Shown: positions 17,403-26,304, counted from the stretch's first letter. The stretch: DNA of 64,000 nucleotides from Ureibacillus thermophilus (GCF_042657185.1 NZ_JBHSNN010000062.1), one strand, 5' to 3'. Program-made: numbers and translations. Notes: generated by a model from the sequence alone, not told the origin.

Positions 17403-18707
17403 ATGAGAATGGTGGATATTATTGAGAAAAAGCGGGATGGAAAAGAGCTTTCGACGGAAGAAATTCAGTTTTTCGTGAAAGGCTACACAGAAGGCACGAT
17501 TCCAGATTATCAAGCAGCCAGCTTATTGATGGCCATCTACTTCCAAGACATGACGGAACGGGAGCGGACGGATTTAACAATGGCGATGGTGGAGTCGGGG
17601 GATACGATTGATTTGTCACTGATTGAAGGAATCAAGTGTGACAAACATTCTACTGGTGGAGTGGGGGATAAAGTAACCCTCTGTTTATCTCCCATGGTTG
17701 CCGCCTGCGGAGTGCCTGTTGCCAAAATGAGCGGACGCGGGCTAGGCCATACGGGTGGAACGATTGATAAGCTGGAATCCATCCCCGGCTTTCAAGTGGA
17801 GCTGACAAGTGAACAGTTTATCCAACAAGTCAATGATATTAAAATGGCCGTTGTCAGCCAAAGCGGAAATTTGACACCTGCTGATAAGAAAATCTATGCA
17901 TTGCGCGATGTGACGGGTACAGTTCCAAGCATTCCGCTGATTGCCAGCTCCATCATGTCAAAAAAAATTGCCAGCGGTGCGGATGCCATTGTATTGGACG
18001 TGAAAGTCGGCGAAGGGGCCTTTATGAAAACGGTGAAAGAGGCAGAAGAATTGGCTCATGCAATGGTGACAATCGGCAACCGTGTCGGAAGAAAAACGAT
18101 TGCGATTTTATCCGATATGAGCCAGCCATTAGGATATGCGGTCGGAAATGCTTTAGAGGTGAAAGAAGCCATTGACGTATTGAAAGGAGAGGGACCGGAA
18201 GATGTGAAAGAACTTTGCCTGACCCTCGGCTCTTATATGGTTTTCCTCAGCGGAAAAGCGCCGTCCATTGAAAAGGCAAGGGAAATGTTGAAAGATGTTT
18301 TAAACAGCGGCAAAGGGTTAGAAACTTTTAAAGCATTTATTAAGGCCCAGGGCGGCAATACAGCCATTGTCGATCATCCGAAATTATTGCCGCAAGCAAA
18401 ATACAAAATCGAAATCCCTGCAGAACAGTCAGGGTATATCAAAAAAATTGTGGCCAATGAAATCGGCGTTGCCGCAATGCTTTTAGGTGCAGGACGGGAA
18501 ACGAAAGATTCAGCGATCGACTTGTCTGTAGGAATCGTTTTGAACAAAAAAGTGGGAGATTTTGTCGAAAAAGGAGAAACATTGGCAACCATTTACTCCA
18601 ACAAAGAAAATATAGAAGAAATCAAAGAGAAAATTTATTCCAATATCCTCGTGATAAATGATAAAGTAGATAAACCGGCTTTGATTAAAGGAATTATTGC
18701 CGAGTAA
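17403..18707 (+). CDS. pdp: Pyrimidine-nucleoside phosphorylase
   Basis: 434 residues. The thymidine/pyrimidine phosphorylase signature KMSGRGLGHTGGTIDKLE is at about residues 108-125, preceded by KHSTGGVGDK for phosphate binding. It splits uridine, thymidine or deoxyuridine to base and (deoxy)ribose 1-phosphate, the substrate of DeoB next to it. I chose the ATG at 17403 (MRMVDII, as in B. subtilis Pdp) with AGGGGTG at good spacing; the GTG at 17394 sits inside that site. In B. subtilis the purine phosphorylase pupG follows deoB; here pdp occupies that position. Confidence 0.94.
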   Translation: MRMVDIIEKKRDGKELSTEEIQFFVKGYTEGTIPDYQAASLLMAIYFQDMTERERTDLTMAMVESGDTIDLSLIEGIKCDKHSTGGVGDKVTLCLSPMVAACGVPVAKMSGRGLGHTGGTIDKLESIPGFQVELTSEQFIQQVNDIKMAVVSQSGNLTPADKKIYALRDVTGTVPSIPLIASSIMSKKIASGADAIVLDVKVGEGAFMKTVKEAEELAHAMVTIGNRVGRKTIAILSDMSQPLGYAVGNALEVKEAIDVLKGEGPEDVKELCLTLGSYMVFLSGKAPSIEKAREMLKDVLNSGKGLETFKAFIKAQGGNTAIVDHPKLLPQAKYKIEIPAEQSGYIKKIVANEIGVAAMLLGAGRETKDSAIDLSVGIVLNKKVGDFVEKGETLATIYSNKENIEEIKEKIYSNILVINDKVDKPALIKGIIAE

Positions 18708-18719
18708 TTTTATTACAGT

Positions 18720-18765
18720 AGAGCGTGTTAGAAATGAAAGTTTTCTTTCTAGCACGTTCATTTTT
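18720..18765 (+). terminator. Terminator of deoB-pdp
   Basis: GAGCGTGTTAGAAA pairs with TTTCTAGCACGTTC (one wobble) and is followed by ATTTTTAT, just past the pdp stop. Confidence 0.8.
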
Positions 18766-18836
18766 ATAGAAAACCCCTAAAAGTCAGAATTTTCTATAAA
18801 AAAGATTTTGAAAAATATTATTTTTTTATAAAGAAT

Positions 18837-18865
18837 GTGACAATTTTATGAAAATTATATATTAT
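18837..18865 (+). promoter_or_regulatory. Sigma-A-like promoter of sulP
   Basis: GTGACA (18837-18842) and TATTAT (18860-18865) with a 17-nt spacer, about 50 nt upstream of the transporter start. Confidence 0.5.
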
Positions 18866-18916
18866 AGAACTTAACAAAGCATTTTTTGGACATAAAAAAG
18901 AAAAAGAAGGGGTAAA

Positions 18917-20638
18917 ATGGACAAATTTTGGCGGGGTAGATTTGAAGGGTATTCATTTCAATCTTTTAAAAGGGATGTAGTTTCAGGTACAATTGTCGGC
19001 ATTGTAGCCATTCCATTGGCAATGTCCTTTGCCATTGCCTCTGGGGTCAAGCCGGAGTACGGAATTTATACAGCCATCATTGCGGGGATATTAATCTCAT
19101 TATTGGGAGGGTCAAAATATCAAATCGGCGGTCCCACCGGTGCATTTGTGCCAATTTTATTAGGCATTGTGCTCGTTTATGGCTATGAAGATTTGCTTTT
19201 AGCAGGTTTAATGGCGGGCGTTATGCTTGTGTTAATGGGCGTTCTGCGGTTAGGAGTGTTGATTCAATATATCCCTAGACCTGTAACCATTGGGTTTACT
19301 GCCGGAATAGCGGTTATTATTTTTTCAGGGCAAATTGCTAATTTTTTAGGGCTGTCAGGTCTGAAACAGCATGAACGCTTTATTGATAATATGTATGAAA
19401 TTGCAGTTCATTTACATACGGTAAATGTTTACAGCATCTTCATTGCATTATTATGTTTAGCGACTATTCTTATTACTCCTAAAGTGCTGCCAAAAGTTCC
19501 AGGGCCATTGATGGGCATAGTGATTTCTTCCATAGCTGCGGCCTTCTTCTTTCCTGGGCAAGTGGCAACGATTGGTTCTACATACGGGGAAATTCCGAAC
19601 ACCTTGCCGGAATTTAAAATGCCGGAAATTACTGTTGAACGGATGGTCTCTCTTTTAGGGCCGGCTTTTGTCATTGCAATGTTGGGAGCCATTGAATCGT
19701 TGCTGTCTGCTGTTGTTGCAGATGGCATGACCAATAGCAAACACAATTCAAACAGGGAATTAATTGGACAAGGGGTGGCAAACATCGTCACACCGCTCTT
19801 TGGCGGAATTCCGGCAACGGGTGCCATTGCCAGAACCGCAACAAATATTAAATTTGGTGCGACTTCACCTTTTTCTGGCGTAATTCATGGTTTATTCGTT
19901 CTTGTTACTTTGCTGTTGTTTGCACCGCTTGCAGCCCATATTCCGCTTGCAAGCCTCGCTCCCGTTTTAATGGTTGTAGCGTGGAATATGAGTGAGAGAA
20001 AACATTTCGCCCATGTATTAAAATTAAAATCTGGCGACTCTTTGGTGCTCATCATCACTTTTTTATTGACGGTCTTTACTAGTTTGACGATTGCGGTAGT
20101 TGTAGGATTATTGCTCGCGGTTATTTTGTTTGTAAAACGAATGAGCGATATGCTGATTGTCTCAAAAGTATTGCCTGACCATAAAAGCGATGGAAAAGTA
20201 CAATCTCATGTTGTCAATGAAACGAGGGATTGTCCGCAAATCAGCATTTATACCATTGAAGGGCCGTTGTTTTTTGGGGCGGCTCAAACCTTTGAAGAGC
20301 GGATTTTAAAATCCATTCATTATCATCCGAAGATTCTTGTTCTTCGGATGGGGAAGGTGCCATTTATTGATGCGACGGGCGAGGCTTATTTACGAAATAT
20401 CGTCCGCAATTTTAAATCGCAAGGTGGAGTTCTTTTAATGACTGGGGTGCAGCCAAATTTGAAATTACTTTTTGATAAAAGTGGTTTAACAAAAGAAATT
20501 GGGGAGCGCAATTTCTTTGAGCATACAGGAGATGCTATTAATTGTTCATTAGGCTGCATAAACCGAAATCATTGCATTGGATGCAAACATTTCGCTTTTA
20601 GGGAATGTAAAGAATTATCCGCAACGAAAATCAGTTAA
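18917..20638 (+). CDS. SulP/SLC26 anion transporter with STAS domain
   Basis: 573 residues. Residues about 20-410 hold 10-14 membrane segments with family motifs (GGSKYQIGGPTGAFVPIL, FGGIPATGAIARTATNIKFG). Residues about 440-545 form a cytoplasmic STAS domain (IYTIEGPLFFGAA, VLRMGKVPFIDATGEA). Substrate could be sulfate, bicarbonate or another inorganic anion and cannot be told from sequence alone. After the STAS domain is a short tail with five cysteines (CSLGCINRNHCIGCKHFAF then C), which may bind metal or act in redox sensing (inference). AAGAAGGGG precedes the ATG. It is monocistronic with its own promoter and terminator. Confidence 0.9.
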   Translation: MDKFWRGRFEGYSFQSFKRDVVSGTIVGIVAIPLAMSFAIASGVKPEYGIYTAIIAGILISLLGGSKYQIGGPTGAFVPILLGIVLVYGYEDLLLAGLMAGVMLVLMGVLRLGVLIQYIPRPVTIGFTAGIAVIIFSGQIANFLGLSGLKQHERFIDNMYEIAVHLHTVNVYSIFIALLCLATILITPKVLPKVPGPLMGIVISSIAAAFFFPGQVATIGSTYGEIPNTLPEFKMPEITVERMVSLLGPAFVIAMLGAIESLLSAVVADGMTNSKHNSNRELIGQGVANIVTPLFGGIPATGAIARTATNIKFGATSPFSGVIHGLFVLVTLLLFAPLAAHIPLASLAPVLMVVAWNMSERKHFAHVLKLKSGDSLVLIITFLLTVFTSLTIAVVVGLLLAVILFVKRMSDMLIVSKVLPDHKSDGKVQSHVVNETRDCPQISIYTIEGPLFFGAAQTFEERILKSIHYHPKILVLRMGKVPFIDATGEAYLRNIVRNFKSQGGVLLMTGVQPNLKLLFDKSGLTKEIGERNFFEHTGDAINCSLGCINRNHCIGCKHFAFRECKELSATKIS

Positions 20639-20643
20639 TAAAT

Positions 20644-20686
20644 GGAAGGACTTAGTGGCCAATGTTGGCTCATTAAGTCCTTTTTT
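20644..20686 (+). terminator. Terminator of sulP
   Basis: AAGGACTTAGTGGCCAA pairs with TTGGCTCATTAAGTCCTT (small internal mismatch), followed by TTTT. Confidence 0.85.
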
Positions 20687-20689
20687 ATG

Positions 20690-21020
20690 TTTAAAAATCT
20701 TCCTATTTTTCCATACTAAAGCTGATAAGGTAATGTCTTCTTCGGTTTCATGGTGGACAACAAACTTGATGGAAGGCGGAAGTTGGAACTAGTAAAGCTT
20801 AAACCCCGAGCTTTCATTTAGATAGAGAGAATGGTACCTCCAAATATCGCCTTCCCAAGGAACTTGGAATCGTTGATAGACCTTCTAACCCTCGTTGTTT
20901 CATAAGCTCGTAAAAAGATTAGATAGGTGGTGGATGTAGAAAACGAAATAGTAAAAATAGATGAATGAAAAGTTTGTCGTATTTTTACTAGTTTCAGCGA
21001 ATTTCTTCTACTATTGTCAA
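20690..21020. other. Non-coding stretch before spoIIA operon
   Basis: About 330 bases with no supported gene. On the minus strand 20789-20884 an open piece reads YQRFQVPWEGDIWRYHSLYL and then NESSGFKLY, which looks protein-like, but it has no start and is preceded by an in-frame stop; it may be a decayed gene end. B. subtilis has dacF upstream of spoIIAA; no dacF sequence is seen here. Confidence 0.4.
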
Positions 21021-21023
21021 TCG

Positions 21024-21051
21024 AAAGGATTTTAGACGTGCTGTGTGGAAT
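21024..21051 (+). promoter_or_regulatory. Sigma-H promoter of spoIIA operon
   Basis: AAAGGATTT (21024-21032) fits the sigma-H minus-35 RnAGGAwWW, and GTGGAAT (21045-21051) fits the minus-10 RnnGAAT, with a 12-nt spacer. The position just before spoIIAA agrees with the known sigma-H/Spo0A control of this operon. Confidence 0.75.
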
Positions 21052-21077
21052 TGCGAAGGGAGGAGGCGATGTAACGG

Positions 21078-21428
21078 ATGAATTATGAAATTAATATGGA
21101 AAATGATATTGCCATTATCCGGCTTTATGGCGAATTAGATCATCATGAAACGGAGAAAATTCGAAAAGACATTTCCAAAACTATTATGAAAGGAAAATTG
21201 CACACCATTATTTGGAATTTGGAAAGATTGAATTTTATGGATAGTTCCGGAGTTGGCCTCATTTTGGGGCGCATGAGAGAACTAAGTGCGGTCAATGGGC
21301 AAACCATCATCTTAAATCCATCAAACACGATGAAAAAAATTTTTCAATTCTCGGGGTTAAGCAAGTTTGTGATGGAGGGCAAAGAAGAAGAGGCGATTTT
21401 ATATGCAAGGGGGATTGTGAATGGATAA
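21078..21428 (+). CDS. spoIIAA: Anti-sigma F factor antagonist SpoIIAA
   Basis: 116 residues forming a STAS domain. The phosphorylated serine lies in NFMDSSGVGLILGR (Ser near residue 57). Unphosphorylated SpoIIAA binds SpoIIAB and frees sigma F in the forespore; SpoIIAB kinase inactivates it. GGAGG lies 11 nt upstream of the ATG. It overlaps spoIIAB by 8 bases. First gene of a four-gene operon ending in spoVAF. Confidence 0.95.
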   Translation: MNYEINMENDIAIIRLYGELDHHETEKIRKDISKTIMKGKLHTIIWNLERLNFMDSSGVGLILGRMRELSAVNGQTIILNPSNTMKKIFQFSGLSKFVMEGKEEEAILYARGIVNG

Positions 21429-21864
21429 TGAAATGACACTTTCATTCGTAGCATTAAGTGAAAATGAGAGCTTAGCGAGAATTGCTGTAACAAGTTTCGT
21501 CGCTCAATTGGATCCAACAATCGATGAACTTTCGGAGTTTAAGACAATTGTTTCAGAAGCTGTCTCCAATGCAATTATTCATGGATACGATGAGGATGGC
21601 AAAGGAATTGTCACAGTCCATGCTGTTCGTGAGGGGGATGTTGTTTCAGTTGTTGTGAAAGATGAAGGGAAAGGGATTCCTGATATTAAAAAAGCGATGG
21701 AACCGTTATTTACCACAAAGCCCGATATGGAACGGTCAGGCATGGGATTTACCATCATGGAAAGTTTTGCGGACCATCTTCAAGTGGAATCGGAACCAGG
21801 TGTTGGCACGGTTGTTACTTTTTCCAAAAAATTTCACTCGATGAAAATGAAGCAAATTTCTTAA
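21421..21864 (+). CDS. spoIIAB: Anti-sigma F factor and kinase SpoIIAB
   Basis: 147 residues. GHKL-type ATPase boxes are present: N box EAVSNAIIHGY (about 45-55), G1 box VKDEGKGIPD (about 79-88) and G2 box RSGMGFTIM (about 105-113). It sequesters sigma F and phosphorylates SpoIIAA on serine. The start overlaps the end of spoIIAA, giving coupled translation and near-equal dosage, which the switch requires. Confidence 0.95.
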   Translation: MDNEMTLSFVALSENESLARIAVTSFVAQLDPTIDELSEFKTIVSEAVSNAIIHGYDEDGKGIVTVHAVREGDVVSVVVKDEGKGIPDIKKAMEPLFTTKPDMERSGMGFTIMESFADHLQVESEPGVGTVVTFSKKFHSMKMKQIS

Positions 21865-21950
21865 CCGAGTGAAATACAACACCTTTATATGAAGAATAAT
21901 TTTCAAACGGAATGCCAATCTACTAAAGGGATTTGGAAGAAGTAAGGGGG

Positions 21951-22742
21951 ATGAGGACAATCGAACAGCCGTCCAATGTGTTGTTAACGCAGGAAAAGAT
22001 GCGCGAGTTGATTAAGCTCGCACAAGCTGGTGATATGGAAGCTCGCAAACAAATGATTGAAGGGAATACGCGGCTTGTTTGGTCGATTGTTCAACGCTTT
22101 GCTTCTCGTGGGGTTGAGCTTGAAGATCTTTTCCAAATTGGTTGTATCGGTTTGATGAAATCAGTGGACAAGTTTGATTTATCCTATGACGTTAAATTTT
22201 CAACTTATGCAGTGCCGATGATCATCGGTGAAATACAGCGTTTTTTGCGTGATGACGGCATGGTGAAAGTAAGCCGTTCCATCCGTGAATTGAACTATAA
22301 AATACGCCAAGTAACCGATGAATATTTAAAGACCAATGAGAAGCCACCTTCAGTCTCAGAATTAGCTGAAATGCTCGGAGTGTCGCAGGATGAAATTTTA
22401 GTGGCGACCGATGCGATGAGAGATCCAGCCTCTCTCCATGAGCAGTTGTTCGAGTCAGAAGGAGATTCCATTACGTTAATGGATCAAATGAAGGATGAAA
22501 AATCCGAATTGCCGTTTCATTATATTTCCCTAAAAGAAGTGTTGAAAAAACTCGATAAACGGGAACAAGCCATCATTTACTTGCGGTATTATTTGGATTT
22601 GACTCAAACGGATATTGCGGAAAGGCTTGGAATCTCCCAAGTACAAGTTTCAAGGCTAGAAAAGAAAATTCTAGCCCAATTAAAAGAATGGATGGATACA
22701 TCTACGACAACACAAAAAAAGAAAAAGACGGTGAATAAATGA
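21951..22742 (+). CDS. sigF: Forespore RNA polymerase sigma factor F
   Basis: About 263 residues. Region 2 reads LEDLFQIGCIGLMKSVDKFD and YDVKFSTYAVPMIIGEIQRF; region 3 follows; region 4 has QTDIAERLGISQVQVSRLEK as the helix-turn-helix. It directs early forespore transcription. The start is uncertain: the ATG at 21951 directly abuts AAGGGGG, and a TTG at 21933 follows a weaker AAAGGG; the length matches B. subtilis better with 21951. The stop overlaps the spoVAF start as ATGA, an unusual direct coupling. Confidence 0.93.
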   Translation: MRTIEQPSNVLLTQEKMRELIKLAQAGDMEARKQMIEGNTRLVWSIVQRFASRGVELEDLFQIGCIGLMKSVDKFDLSYDVKFSTYAVPMIIGEIQRFLRDDGMVKVSRSIRELNYKIRQVTDEYLKTNEKPPSVSELAEMLGVSQDEILVATDAMRDPASLHEQLFESEGDSITLMDQMKDEKSELPFHYISLKEVLKKLDKREQAIIYLRYYLDLTQTDIAERLGISQVQVSRLEKKILAQLKEWMDTSTTTQKKKKTVNK

Positions 22743-24199
22743 CAAACAAAATCTTTGCATCAATAGAGGACGCAAAAGAATTTTTGTATTCAAAATTTGG
22801 AAAAAACGAATCTTTCGATGTTTGCATTAAAGAAGTGCATGTGAAAGATTTGCCTGTATTATGTGTGTATATAAGCGGACTTGTTGATGGAAGCACGCTA
22901 ACAGTTCAACTGACACCGCTTTATTTTAACAGCGATGAAAAACAACACCATCTGCTTCCGGTTGAAAAGGAAGATACTTATTTTGATAATATTTTCAATT
23001 TCTACGGAAAAGCTGAACCGAAAGATAAGGAAGAATTTTTGCTAGGCGTTTTAAGCGGCCAGGTCGGTTTTGTTACACAGCAAGGATATGCGTACTTGAC
23101 CGAATTAAGAAATTATCCTGGACGCCAACCGGAAGAGCCGGACAATGAAAAGGTTATTCGAGGTTCCCGTGACGGCTTTGCAGAAAACATCATGGTGAAT
23201 ACTGCGCTCATTCGCAGAAGAATCCGAAGTCCTGCACTTCGCTTTGAGCTGCATAAAATCACGTCTAACGGCCAAACAGACATTGCGATTGCTTATCTTA
23301 AAGACATCGTCAATGACAAACATTTAAATTGGGTGAAACAGCGCATCGAAGAAATCAAGCATGATGGATTGACCATGGCCGATAAAACATTGGAAGAGTG
23401 GATTTTTAAACAACGGTTTCATCCGGTGCCTTTTGTCCGCTATTCAGAAAGGCCGGATATCGTTGCTGCCCACCTTTTGGAAGGCCATATCGCCATCATC
23501 GTAGATACCTCTCCATCTGTCATTTTGCTGCCAATTACAATATTCCACTTGATGCAGCATGCAGAGGAATATAGGCAATCGCCACTTGTCGGTTCGACTG
23601 TGCGGCTGTTGCGCTATTCGGCCATTATTTTAAGTTTAACATTGATGCCTATATGGTATTTGCTGGCCACTCATGAAGAATATTTACCGGAAGCGCTTGA
23701 TTTTATCGGTGCGAAAGAAGAATCGAATATTCCGCTCTTGCTTCAAGTTTTTATTGCCGATTTAGGGTTGGAATATTTGAGGATTGCTGCGATTCATACG
23801 CCAACGCCGCTATCTACAGCCATGGGTTTGGTAGCAGGCGTTATCATTGGCCAAATTGCCATCGATGTTGGATTATTTTCGTCGGAAGTGGTTCTTTATT
23901 CAGCGGTTGTAGCGATTTTTACTTTTGCAATTCCAACCTTTGAATTGAGCGTTTCCATTAAATATTTCCGTTTTATCGTTTTAGTGTTAACGGCGTTATT
24001 TGGGCCGAGCGGGTTTTTCATCGGTTTCTTTATCATTTTTTCATACTTCTGCGCTTTACGGCCGATGCAAATTCCTTATATGTGGCCGCTTGTACCATTT
24101 TTCCCAAAAGCTTTCTTAAGAGTATTTATTCGATTCCCAATGTCAGAAGATGCGCTGCGGCCATATATCGTAGGAGCAAAGCAGCGGAAGCGGACTTAA
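22739..24199 (+). CDS. spoVAF: SpoVAF, GerA-family spore membrane protein
   Basis: 486 residues. A soluble N-terminal half (about 1-240) precedes a GerA-type membrane domain with five or so segments from about 290 to 465 (GHIAIIVDTSPSVILLP, PTPLSTAMGLVAGVIIGQIA, FSYFCALRPMQIPYMWPLVP). SpoVAF sits in the inner spore membrane and modulates dipicolinate-channel and germinant-receptor activity. In B. subtilis it ends the spoVA operon, several genes after sigF. Here it follows sigF with a 4-base overlap and spoVAA to spoVAEA are absent from the locus, so sigma-H-driven expression with sigF is expected (inference). Confidence 0.9.
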   Translation: MTNKIFASIEDAKEFLYSKFGKNESFDVCIKEVHVKDLPVLCVYISGLVDGSTLTVQLTPLYFNSDEKQHHLLPVEKEDTYFDNIFNFYGKAEPKDKEEFLLGVLSGQVGFVTQQGYAYLTELRNYPGRQPEEPDNEKVIRGSRDGFAENIMVNTALIRRRIRSPALRFELHKITSNGQTDIAIAYLKDIVNDKHLNWVKQRIEEIKHDGLTMADKTLEEWIFKQRFHPVPFVRYSERPDIVAAHLLEGHIAIIVDTSPSVILLPITIFHLMQHAEEYRQSPLVGSTVRLLRYSAIILSLTLMPIWYLLATHEEYLPEALDFIGAKEESNIPLLLQVFIADLGLEYLRIAAIHTPTPLSTAMGLVAGVIIGQIAIDVGLFSSEVVLYSAVVAIFTFAIPTFELSVSIKYFRFIVLVLTALFGPSGFFIGFFIIFSYFCALRPMQIPYMWPLVPFFPKAFLRVFIRFPMSEDALRPYIVGAKQRKRT

Positions 24200-24302
24200 T
24201 CAAAATACAGTTGCGAAAAGATATGCGCCTATGTTAAAGTTCAAACATAATATTAAAAATTGCAGCTATCCATTGTCGAAAAATTCAATTTTTCTCTAAC
24301 GG

Positions 24303-24345
24303 GGCTGTCATCAATGGTTGGACAGCCTCCTATAAAAATTTTTCA
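24303..24345 (+). terminator. Terminator after spoVAF
   Basis: GGGGCTGTC and GACAGCCTCC pair (GGCTGTC / GACAGCC core) over an 11-nt loop, followed by an AT-rich stretch with TTTTTC. It separates the spoIIA-spoVAF operon from lysA. Confidence 0.65.
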
Positions 24346-24411
24346 ATTTTCTATTGATTAAAGTTGCTTTTAGTTGATGTGGATAGCTTAATCGTAAACG
24401 GAGGGGAATCT

Positions 24412-25737
24412 ATGCACTTATACGGAACACAAACGATTGGAGAAAACGGTCATTTACATATCGGTGGTGTTGATGCAGTTGAACTGGCAAAAGAATACGG
24501 AACACCGCTTATCGTATATGATCTAGAATTGGTCCGAAACCGCGCGCGAGCATTTAGAGAAACATTCCAAAAGCATGGCGTGAACGCACAAGTTGCCTAT
24601 GCTTCAAAAGCTTTCTCTTGCATTGCAATCTATCAATTTGTGAAAGAAGAAAATTTATCGCTAGATGTGGTTTCCGGCGGAGAATTATATACGGCTTTAA
24701 AAGCTAATTTTCCAGCAGAACGCATCCATTTCCATGGAAACAACAAGTCCTATGATGAATTAATCCTCGCTTTTGATGCAAAGATTGGTTGTATCGTGGT
24801 AGATAATTTCTATGAAATTGAACTATTAAAAAAGATTTCAGAATCACGAAAACAATCAATGAACATCTTATTGCGCGTAACCCCAGGTGTTGAAGCCCAT
24901 ACCCACGATTTCATTACAACCGGCCAAGCAGATTCCAAATTTGGTTTTGATTTAAATAACGGACAAGCCGATGAAGCGTTCCAGCTTGTAGGAGATTATG
25001 AATATTTAAATTTACTAGGTTTACATTGCCATATAGGCTCTCAAATTTTTGAAACGGACGGCTTTAGTTTAGCTGCTGGCAAATTAATTGAAAAAATCGA
25101 TGAATGGCATAAAAAATATAACTATGAATGCAAGGTTCTCAATTTAGGAGGAGGCTTCGGCATCCGCTATACGGAAGAAGATCGCCCTCTTGAGCCTCAT
25201 GTATATGTAGAAGAAATGGTAAAAACGGTGAAAGAAGAAACGGCAAAGCGCAATTTATCCATGCCGGAAATTTGGATTGAACCGGGCCGTTCTTTAGTAG
25301 GAGATGCAGGTACAACATTATATACAATCGGCTCCCGCAAAGTCGTTCCAAATATCCGCGAATATATTGCCGTTGACGGCGGTATGAGCGACAATATCCG
25401 TCCGGCATTATACGATGCCAAATATGAAGCGGTTATTGCCAATAAAGCCAATGAACCAAGAAATTATCAGTATACAGTAGCAGGAAAACTTTGCGAATCT
25501 GGCGATAAACTAATTATAGATGCTGCACTCCAAAAAGCTGAACCTGGAGATATTTTAGCCATCTTCTGCACAGGAGCTTACGGCTATTCCATGGCATCCA
25601 ACTATAACCGTGTACCAAGACCAGCTGTTGTGTTTGTGGAAAATGGAAAACACCAATTAGCGATTCGCAGAGAAAGCTATGAAGATCTAATTTTAAACGA
25701 CATGGAATATCAACTAGATAAGGTGAATCAATTGTGA
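24412..25737 (+). CDS. lysA: Diaminopimelate decarboxylase
   Basis: 441 residues, PLP-dependent fold-type III decarboxylase. The PLP lysine is in VAYASKAFSC (about residue 63), the PLP phosphate-binding region in LNLGGGFGIRY, and the catalytic cysteine region in GKLCESGDKL; FCTGAYGYSMASNYNR closes the active site. It makes lysine from meso-diaminopimelate. The ATG at 24412 has GGAGGGG at ideal spacing; upstream codons in the frame are leader. The stop overlaps a tiny membrane-peptide gene by TGA/GTG. Confidence 0.95.
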   Translation: MHLYGTQTIGENGHLHIGGVDAVELAKEYGTPLIVYDLELVRNRARAFRETFQKHGVNAQVAYASKAFSCIAIYQFVKEENLSLDVVSGGELYTALKANFPAERIHFHGNNKSYDELILAFDAKIGCIVVDNFYEIELLKKISESRKQSMNILLRVTPGVEAHTHDFITTGQADSKFGFDLNNGQADEAFQLVGDYEYLNLLGLHCHIGSQIFETDGFSLAAGKLIEKIDEWHKKYNYECKVLNLGGGFGIRYTEEDRPLEPHVYVEEMVKTVKEETAKRNLSMPEIWIEPGRSLVGDAGTTLYTIGSRKVVPNIREYIAVDGGMSDNIRPALYDAKYEAVIANKANEPRNYQYTVAGKLCESGDKLIIDAALQKAEPGDILAIFCTGAYGYSMASNYNRVPRPAVVFVENGKHQLAIRRESYEDLILNDMEYQLDKVNQL

Positions 25738-25832
25738 AAATATCAAGATGGAAATTGCTAGGTATAATCGTTGCTTTTTGTTTAATATGGGCATTGTTTT
25801 ACATTTTTATCTTAATACCGTTGATGAATTGA
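25734..25832 (+). CDS. Small single-span membrane peptide coupled to lysA
   Basis: 32 codons starting at a GTG that overlaps the lysA stop (GTGA). The product is MKISRWKLLGIIVAFCLIWA then LFYIFILIPLMN: a positively charged N-terminus followed by one hydrophobic helix. The overlap, charge pattern and clean stop suggest a real coupled small gene, but codon-level proof needs homologues. No family recognised. Confidence 0.45.
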   Translation: MKISRWKLLGIIVAFCLIWALFYIFILIPLMN

Positions 25833-25863
25833 TTGGATGAATTGGCATTAATTGGATGAAAAT

Positions 25864-25892
25864 TTGATTCTTGAATCGAAATCGTGTACGAT
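25864..25892 (+). promoter_or_regulatory. Sigma-A promoter of ribT
   Basis: TTGATT (25864-25869) and TACGAT (25887-25892) separated by 17 nt, about 45 nt upstream of ribT. Confidence 0.55.
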
Positions 25893-25935
25893 AGACGAGG
25901 ATATTGTATGCGATTAGAAAACGAGGGAATGTATG

Positions 25936-26304
25936 ATGTTAGTTCGTTATAAAAAATCACTCGAAAAAATTGCGATGGGATTACTTTCATTTATGCCACA
26001 GGAAAAGGACGTCAAAAAATTGATGGAAACAATGCAGTCCTATGAACAAAAAGACAATTGGCAATTATATTTATGGAAAAATAATGATGAATATGTTGGA
26101 ATTGTAGGCGTTCGAGTAGAAGATTCTGTTGCTATCATCCAACATATTACGGTTGTTCCTTCTTATCGTGGGGAAGGGATTGCCAAAAAAATGATAAAAG
26201 AATTAATGAATTCTGGGGAATTTACAGAAGTTAAAGCTTGTGAAATAACAGAACCTTTTGTTAATAAATGCTTGCACAGTTTACAAGAGGCAGACGGAAA
26301 TTAA
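25936..26304 (+). CDS. ribT: RibT, GNAT-family acetyltransferase
   Basis: 122 residues with a compact GNAT fold: acetyl-CoA loop VPSYRGEGIAKKMIKELM at about 78-95. The opening MLVRYKKSLEKIAMGLLSFM is nearly the same as B. subtilis RibT, the last gene of the rib operon there; the acetylated substrate is unknown. Here it stands alone, without ribDEAH. The second ATG (25936) is best spaced from GAGGGA; an ATG lies also at 25933. The stop converges on the DUF309 gene and its terminator hairpin covers both stop codons. Confidence 0.85.
   Translation: MLVRYKKSLEKIAMGLLSFMPQEKDVKKLMETMQSYEQKDNWQLYLWKNNDEYVGIVGVRVEDSVAIIQHITVVPSYRGEGIAKKMIKELMNSGEFTEVKACEITEPFVNKCLHSLQEADGN

Noticed and set aside
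20789..20884. Minus-strand protein-like fragment (YQRFQVPWEGDIWRYHSLYL)
   Set aside because: No start, upstream in-frame stop and no recognised family; too short to call a gene.
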